Shown here: piece by piece, positions 59,790 through 64,000 of the stretch
Numbering within the stretch: the first letter of the stretch is position 1
Layout: the number at the start of each line of letters is the position of its first letter
Assembly: GCA_045539515.1 (NCBI GenBank)
Contig: JAZQFN010000022.1
Coordinates: forward strand, 74,240 to 138,239
Direction: 5' to 3'
Source: RGIG8748 sp045539515
GTDB lineage: Bacteria > Bacillota > Clostridia > UMGS1810
DNA length: 64,000 bases
Notes under the pieces: model-generated
Databases searched by the model: none
What the model saw: the letters and a program-made list of their open reading frames with translations, nothing else
What the model was told of the DNA's origin: nothing
Translations under genes and position numbers: made by a program

Positions 59790-59847
59790 TAAAGTAATTA
59801 TTACATTACTTTATAGAAAGTATAACATATATTTTAACCCTATGCAA
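59790..59847 (-). promoter_or_regulatory. Rubredoxin-fprA promoter and adjacent inverted repeat
   Basis: On the minus strand TTGCAT (59842-59847) and TATACT (59819-59824) have a 17-base spacer. Immediately downstream, at the expected transcript start, lies a perfect 9-bp inverted repeat with a 6-base centre (59790-59798, 59805-59813; TAAAGTAAT arm). It is not a clear match to the PerR, Fur, Rex or CRP/FNR consensus. Confidence 0.7.
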
Positions 59848-59857
59848 TAATTATTTT

Positions 59858-59892
59858 ATAAAAAAAGGTCGAAGAAATTAACCCTCGACCTT
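59858..59892 (-). terminator. Rho-independent terminator of the GH29 pair
   Basis: An AAGGTCGA / TCGACCTT stem (59865-59872, 59885-59892) with seven T following on the minus strand, directly after the GH29 stop. Confidence 0.9.
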
Positions 59893-59899
59893 AACAGTA

Positions 59900-61144
59900 T
59901 CATTTCAATTTAGCTTTGGCAACACGAACACAGGTGGATAACCAATAAGGAAAACCTGTTGCATTAACAGCAAGAATTCCGTCACCCTGGGTAAAATCAA
60001 GATTTTCACCGTTATCCATCCATTTGACGGATTCGACCTGATCTGCCACATTTCCAAAAGCACAAGGTCCGCAATAACTTACACCATCGTGAGAAACAAC
60101 ATTTTCGCTTCCGTGTATGCTATGATTTAAGAAAAACAGATACAAAGCATCCTTACCCTTAAGTATAAAGTTATCGCCCCGGCCTTTGGAAGGATAAGGT
60201 TTGCCTTCATAGATAGCTTCCCCATATATGTTCATCCATTTTCCGATGAGATTCATTATTTCTCCCTGAATCGGGTCTATGCCACCCTGAGCGGTAGGCC
60301 CAATGTTTAAAAGGAAATTGGCACCAATCTTACGGCAAAGACATAAAGACTCAATAAGGTGCTTGGGTGATTTGTAGTTAAAGTCCATAGTGGCTGTACC
60401 CCAGTGGTCGTTTAAGGTTTCGCACATTTCTGCAGCAACATACTTTGGCATTCCTTCTCTGTCCATTGGTGTGGGTCTGCCCCTTTCAAAGGTTACGGAG
60501 TCTATTTCCGGATTACCTGTTTTTCCTCTCTCTTCAAGACCGGTATTATTAACAATAATTGCCTCAGGCTGATATTTCCTTATTGTGGCATATAACTCGT
60601 CCTCTTTCCAGTCAGCTCCTTTTTTGCTCCAGTTTCCATCAAACCAGAAGCCACCGACTTTTCCATAATTCTTACAAAGGATTTCCACACTTTTGCGAAG
60701 ATATTCAAGATAACTGTCAAAATCATTCTCAAAATCTTCATGGAACCAGTCGAGGGTTGTATGATAAAAAAATGGTGCAATACCGTGTTTATTGCAGGCA
60801 TCAACAAATTCCCTTACAAGATCTCTTCCTGCAGGACTGTGAGGAGCATCGTATTTATTTAATCCACAGGTATCGTAAAGTGAAAATCCCTCATGATGAC
60901 GTGTGGTAAGTGTTATATATTTACAGCCTGCATTTTTTGCAGTAAGTACAAGCTTTTCTGCATCAAAATCTTCTGCAGTAAATGTGTTTTGTAGTTTTTT
61001 ATATTCCTCTACGGGTATTGTTCCATCCTGGTGAAAAATCCATTCACCTTTACCAATCTGTGAATATAATCCCCAGTGAACAAACATGCCAAAACCAAGA
61101 TTTTCAAAATCACTTACATATTTATAAGGTACGGGAATTGCCAT
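59900..61144 (-). CDS. Alpha-L-fucosidase (GH29)
   Basis: The 414-residue TIM-barrel glycosidase removes terminal L-fucose. Motifs are GMFVHWGLYSQIGKGEW (about 19-35), TTRHHEGFSLYDT (substrate His pair), the nucleophile GGFWFDGNW (Asp) and NFLLNIGPTAQGG. A C-terminal beta segment follows. No signal peptide is present, so it should act inside the cell on imported fucosides. It lies downstream of a second GH29 by 17 bases. Liberated fucose could feed the microcompartment locus, with isomerase and kinase encoded elsewhere. Confidence 0.92.
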   Translation of the reverse strand: MAIPVPYKYVSDFENLGFGMFVHWGLYSQIGKGEWIFHQDGTIPVEEYKKLQNTFTAEDFDAEKLVLTAKNAGCKYITLTTRHHEGFSLYDTCGLNKYDAPHSPAGRDLVREFVDACNKHGIAPFFYHTTLDWFHEDFENDFDSYLEYLRKSVEILCKNYGKVGGFWFDGNWSKKGADWKEDELYATIRKYQPEAIIVNNTGLEERGKTGNPEIDSVTFERGRPTPMDREGMPKYVAAEMCETLNDHWGTATMDFNYKSPKHLIESLCLCRKIGANFLLNIGPTAQGGIDPIQGEIMNLIGKWMNIYGEAIYEGKPYPSKGRGDNFILKGKDALYLFFLNHSIHGSENVVSHDGVSYCGPCAFGNVADQVESVKWMDNGENLDFTQGDGILAVNATGFPYWLSTCVRVAKAKLK

Positions 61145-61161
61145 AATATTTTCTCCTTTTT

Positions 61162-62148
61162 CTATTTATATTCTCTGCCAAGTCTTATTCCAACTTCCGT
61201 AAGAATGTCAACAGCAGGTCCGGGAATTCTTCCGAGATGGTCGGGACCGACATTTAAAAGATAATTAGCGCCCATGTCTATAAGGTGAGTCTTAATGCCG
61301 AGAACCTGTCCTGCGGTCTTCCAGTTATCATCATAATATTTAAAGCCCCATGTATCATTTAAAGTAGCAGGTGTTTCGTAAAGCATATCATCAACCTTTA
61401 CCTTGGGAATAAAGTTATCCCCTGCTGACTTATAGTCACCCATGCCGTTTCCGATACGAGAGTTAATAAGACAGTTTGGCTGATATTCCTTAACAAGATT
61501 GTAAAGCTCTACACTTTGCTCTTTGCTTATTTCCTTTGGTGTATCAAACCATATGAGGCATAGATCACCGTAATTTGTAAGTATTTCCTTAACTTGAGGC
61601 TTGATTTTTTCTTCAAAGCATATATCATAATTTTTCTTAGATGCATCGGGGAAATCCCAGTTATTACACCATGACATCCAACCGCAATTATAGTTTGCTG
61701 TTGCATTAGGTCCGTAACCACCGCCGTGAGGATGTGCCCAATCGAGATCCTGAGAATAGTATAATCCAAGCTTGATACCATGCTTGTAGCATGCTTCTGC
61801 AATTTCGCCTATAATATCTCTTCCAAATGGTGTGGCATCAACCACATTAAATTTATCCGCATAGGATTTAAAAAGTGCAAAACCTTCGTGATGCTTTGAA
61901 GTAATAACAAAATATTTCATACCTGCATCTTTACAAAGCTTAATCCATTCATCTGCATTGAAGTATACCGGGTTAAAAGCTTTTGCCAGAAGATGATATT
62001 CATCGTTTGGAATTTTAAAATATGATTGTGCCCACTCTGCAATACAATCCATTCTTTTTCCCTTGTATTCACCACCAAGAAGTGAATAAAGGCCAAAATG
62101 AACCATCATTCCAAATTGAGCTTCCTTAAACCATTGTTTATTATCCAT
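61162..62148 (-). CDS. Short GH29-family alpha-L-fucosidase
   Basis: The 328-residue protein comprises a GH29 catalytic barrel and little else. It has FGMMVHFGLYSLLGGEY (about 12-28), SKHHEGFALF, the nucleophile LIWFDTPKEI and ANYLLNVGPDHLG. The C-terminal beta domain of typical GH29 enzymes is missing, and an extra loop (GGGYGPNATANYNCGWMSWCNNWDFP) is present. No signal peptide is seen. It is distinct in sequence from the neighbouring GH29, so the pair likely differ in linkage preference. Confidence 0.88.
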   Translation of the reverse strand: MDNKQWFKEAQFGMMVHFGLYSLLGGEYKGKRMDCIAEWAQSYFKIPNDEYHLLAKAFNPVYFNADEWIKLCKDAGMKYFVITSKHHEGFALFKSYADKFNVVDATPFGRDIIGEIAEACYKHGIKLGLYYSQDLDWAHPHGGGYGPNATANYNCGWMSWCNNWDFPDASKKNYDICFEEKIKPQVKEILTNYGDLCLIWFDTPKEISKEQSVELYNLVKEYQPNCLINSRIGNGMGDYKSAGDNFIPKVKVDDMLYETPATLNDTWGFKYYDDNWKTAGQVLGIKTHLIDMGANYLLNVGPDHLGRIPGPAVDILTEVGIRLGREYK

Positions 62149-62173
62149 ATCTAAGACCCTTTCAAAAAAGTAT

Positions 62174-62256
62174 TTGACAAGTCTATTATATTGCCTTATA
62201 ATAAATTATCAAATGGCAAAAGCTAACTTTAATTTGTCCAAAATTAACTTAATTTG
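62174..62256. promoter_or_regulatory. Overlapping divergent promoters and AraC-type direct repeats
   Basis: Plus strand: perfect TTGACA (62174-62179), 17 bases, perfect TATAAT (62197-62202), for araC. Minus strand: TTGATA (62207-62212), 16 bases, TATAAT (62185-62190), for the GH29 pair; the two overlap. Upstream of the GH29 -35 box are two direct repeats of TAACTT(T)AATTTG (62224-62236, 62245-62256), 21 bp apart, the spacing expected for an AraC-family activator. They also lie downstream of the araC -10, where binding could repress araC. Confidence 0.75.
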
Positions 62257-62264
62257 GTGATACA

Positions 62265-63092
62265 ATGAGAGATGATCAATTATATGCACAATATTTAAAT
62301 TCAATACAGGTTCAATATATAACCGGAAGATATTTCAAAGCAACAACAAAATGGAATAATACAGAAAAGCTTAAGCTCAACAAGTTTTATTATGTTACAG
62401 ACGGTGAGTTTGAACTTACAATCGAAGATAAGGTTTACATCATAAGTAAAGGCGATCTTGTACTTATACCTTGCGATGTTAAACATTCTTACAAACTTAC
62501 TTCAAAAAAGCACATGAGAAAGCACTGGTGTCACTTCGAAGCACTTAAAGGGTCAGACAATTTTTTTAAAAATGTAAAAACAGATCTTATAGTAAATATA
62601 GGAATTGACAAAAAACTGATTTCAATGTTTAAAAAGCTCTATACTTATGAAAGCAAACATGATGCAATATCAGCCATATCCTCAAAAGCCACACTTATGC
62701 TGATAATTGCTAAATACCTTGAAAACTGCAAAAATATTACAATAAAAAAGAATGCCGATAATCCGGAACTTGCATCAGTAATTAACTTTATGCAAGAAAA
62801 CATTTCAAGAAGCATAACCATCGATAAGCTTGCAGAATTCACACACCTGCATCCAAATTATTTCATACGGTTATTTAAACAGTACTTCGGTTCTTCTCCC
62901 ATTAAATATTTCAACAACATGAAAATTAATGTTGCAAAGGAATATCTGCAAAAAGGTAATTATTCTATTGAGGAAATATCAAAAACCCTCGGTTTTAGTG
63001 ACCTATACAGCTTTTCGAAATTTTTTAAAAAAAATGTGGGAATATCTCCTACTCGTTTCAAATCATCTTATATTGACAATGAAAAACCATAA
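62265..63092 (+). CDS. AraC-family transcriptional regulator
   Basis: The 275-residue protein has an N-terminal cupin-like sensor (FYYVTDGEFELTIEDKVYIISKGDLVLIPCDVKHSY, about 42-77) and a C-terminal double helix-turn-helix (ITIDKLAEFTHLHPNYFIRLFKQYFGSSPIKYFNNMKI and SIEEISKTLGFSDLYSFSKFFKKNVGISPTRFK). It diverges from two GH29 genes and probably activates them in response to a fucoside or fucose. It precedes the ThuA-like gene by 40 bases. Confidence 0.92.
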   Translation: MRDDQLYAQYLNSIQVQYITGRYFKATTKWNNTEKLKLNKFYYVTDGEFELTIEDKVYIISKGDLVLIPCDVKHSYKLTSKKHMRKHWCHFEALKGSDNFFKNVKTDLIVNIGIDKKLISMFKKLYTYESKHDAISAISSKATLMLIIAKYLENCKNITIKKNADNPELASVINFMQENISRSITIDKLAEFTHLHPNYFIRLFKQYFGSSPIKYFNNMKINVAKEYLQKGNYSIEEISKTLGFSDLYSFSKFFKKNVGISPTRFKSSYIDNEKP

Positions 63093-63132
63093 TGATATAC
63101 TTATCTAAAATTAAAATAACGGAGGAAAAACC

Positions 63133-63861
63133 ATGATTAAAGTTACTGTTTTCAATGAGTTTAAACACGAAACAACAGAGCCCGACATAAAGGCTGTTTA
63201 TCCTAAAGGTATACATACCGTACTTTCTGATTTCCTCGAAGAGGAAGGATTTAAAGTTAGAATAATAACTCAGCATGACGAAAAAGGTAATCTTAAAGAA
63301 GATTTGGGTATTACAAAAGAAATTCTTGAAGATACAGATGTAATTATCTGGTGGGGTCATGGTACTCATCATCTTGTACCCGATGAGATTGCAAAACTTG
63401 TATGTGAACAAGTGCAGTGCGGAATGGGTGCAATATTCCTCCACTCCGGTCATCATTCAAAGCCCTTTAAAGCCCTCATGGGTACTCCCTGCGACCTTAA
63501 ATGGCGTGACGGCGAAAAAGAAAGGCTGTGGAACATTAAACCCTCCCACCCCATAATGAAGAATGTACCTCAGTATATTGACCTTCCTCAAGAGGAAATG
63601 TATGGCGAACACTTCACAATCCCCGATCCTGACGAACTGCTTATGATAGGCACATACACAAGTCATGAAGTATTCAGAAGTGCTTGCCTATGGCAGAGAA
63701 CACACGGTAAAGTATTTTATTTTCAGCCCGGACACGAAGCATATCCTATTTACTACATGCCGGAAATAAGAAATATCATAAAAAATGCCGTAAACTATGT
63801 GTCCCCTACTTACAGAGTAAGTGAATGTACCTGCGAACATTATTTTGGTGAAAAATTATAG
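63133..63861 (+). CDS. ThuA-like protein (class I glutamine amidotransferase-like fold)
   Basis: The 242-residue protein belongs to the ThuA family linked to trehalose and other sugar use. DVIIWWGHGTHHLVPDEIAKLVCEQVQCGMGAIFLHSGHHSKPF (about 72-115) gives the central glycine-rich turn with His residues and no Cys-His-Glu triad. A HGKVFYFQPGHEAYPIYY block follows. Biochemical activity is unproven; some relatives act on keto-sugars. A GGAGG site precedes the ATG. It may be co-transcribed with araC and belong to the same sugar system. Confidence 0.85.
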   Translation: MIKVTVFNEFKHETTEPDIKAVYPKGIHTVLSDFLEEEGFKVRIITQHDEKGNLKEDLGITKEILEDTDVIIWWGHGTHHLVPDEIAKLVCEQVQCGMGAIFLHSGHHSKPFKALMGTPCDLKWRDGEKERLWNIKPSHPIMKNVPQYIDLPQEEMYGEHFTIPDPDELLMIGTYTSHEVFRSACLWQRTHGKVFYFQPGHEAYPIYYMPEIRNIIKNAVNYVSPTYRVSECTCEHYFGEKL

Positions 63862-63899
63862 GCTCTATAATAAATGTTGGGGTGTCCAACAAATAGAGC
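63862..63899 (+). terminator. Interrupted hairpin after the ThuA-like gene
   Basis: An outer 6-bp pair GCTCTA / TAGAGC (63862-63867, 63894-63899) encloses an inner 6-bp pair TGTTGG / CCAACA (63875-63880, 63886-63891). No T run follows, so it may be an RNA processing or regulatory hairpin. Beyond it, to the window end, there is a TATAAT (63956-63961) and an ACGGAGG ribosome site, so a gene probably starts just outside. Confidence 0.5.
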
Positions 63900-64000
63900 T
63901 CAAGGAAAATTAAAATAATTAATAAAAAAAGAGAGCATATTTGTTCAAAATCCGTTATAATGGAATTGACGAGAAACCAAAGAAACGGAGGAACAGGATA

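Noticed and set aside
1..64000. CRISPR arrays, insertion sequences, prophage genes or attachment sites
   Set aside because: No regularly spaced repeats, transposase, integrase or phage proteins were seen; the window reads as stable chromosomal sequence.

Overview
The window comes from an AT-rich, low-GC Gram-positive anaerobe, most likely a gut-type member of the Clostridia. The basis is clostridial gene content and order (rpsB-tsf, pyrH-frr-uppS-cdsA, addBA, lon-engB-pcrA), strong Shine-Dalgarno (SD) sites before almost every gene, near-consensus sigma-A promoters with 17-bp spacers, and an anaerobe's toolkit: glycyl-radical enzyme, flavodiiron protein and rubredoxin. No species can be named from the sequence alone.

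Layout. 1-5.9 kb (minus strand): cdsA (partial), uppS, frr, pyrH, a separately transcribed pfkA, then tsf-rpsB. 6-11.5 kb: rodA/ftsW-like, tRNA-Gly(GCC), htpG, a cell-wall amidase and a D,D-carboxypeptidase homologue whose three catalytic motifs are all degraded. 11.5-20.6 kb (minus): a long unit lon-engB-pcrA-yerC-methyltransferase-galT-galK-rdgB. 20.8-34.5 kb: a HAD phosphatase, then minus-strand asnA-asnS-cca and a GH36-addB-addA unit.

34.6-48.9 kb (plus) is the centrepiece, a complete glycyl-radical bacterial microcompartment locus resembling the GRM5 fucose/rhamnose type. It holds a HAD phosphatase, diol dehydratase, activase, PduU-like shell protein, PduV/EutP GTPase, class II aldolase, DUF336 protein, an unknown ORF, alcohol dehydrogenase, two BMC-H, one BMC-P, PduS, PduT, PduP, a second tandem BMC-T, PduL and a DeoR regulator. 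The inferred pathway runs: deoxyhexulose-1-phosphate is cleaved to DHAP and lactaldehyde; lactaldehyde is reduced to 1,2-propanediol; the B12-independent dehydratase gives propionaldehyde; this becomes propionyl-CoA and then propionyl-phosphate, with propanol as electron sink. Two GH29 alpha-L-fucosidases, divergent from an AraC regulator, lie at 60-62 kb and may supply fucose. No fucose isomerase or kinase is in the window.

49-54.3 kb: carA and carB. CarA has lost its whole glutaminase catalytic triad, and CarB is fused in frame to a complete DapF. 54.4-64 kb: a mannonate-dehydratase-like/aldo-keto reductase pair behind a perfect palindromic operator, a minus-strand rubredoxin-flavodiiron-polysaccharide deacetylase-LacI unit, the GH29/AraC region and a ThuA-like gene.

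The most notable points are the triad-less CarA with CarB-DapF, the triple-motif-dead carboxypeptidase homologue, the unknown microcompartment ORF that runs without a stop into the alcohol dehydrogenase behind an apparent AUA start, a shell protein with two ribosome sites, and several unassigned operators.
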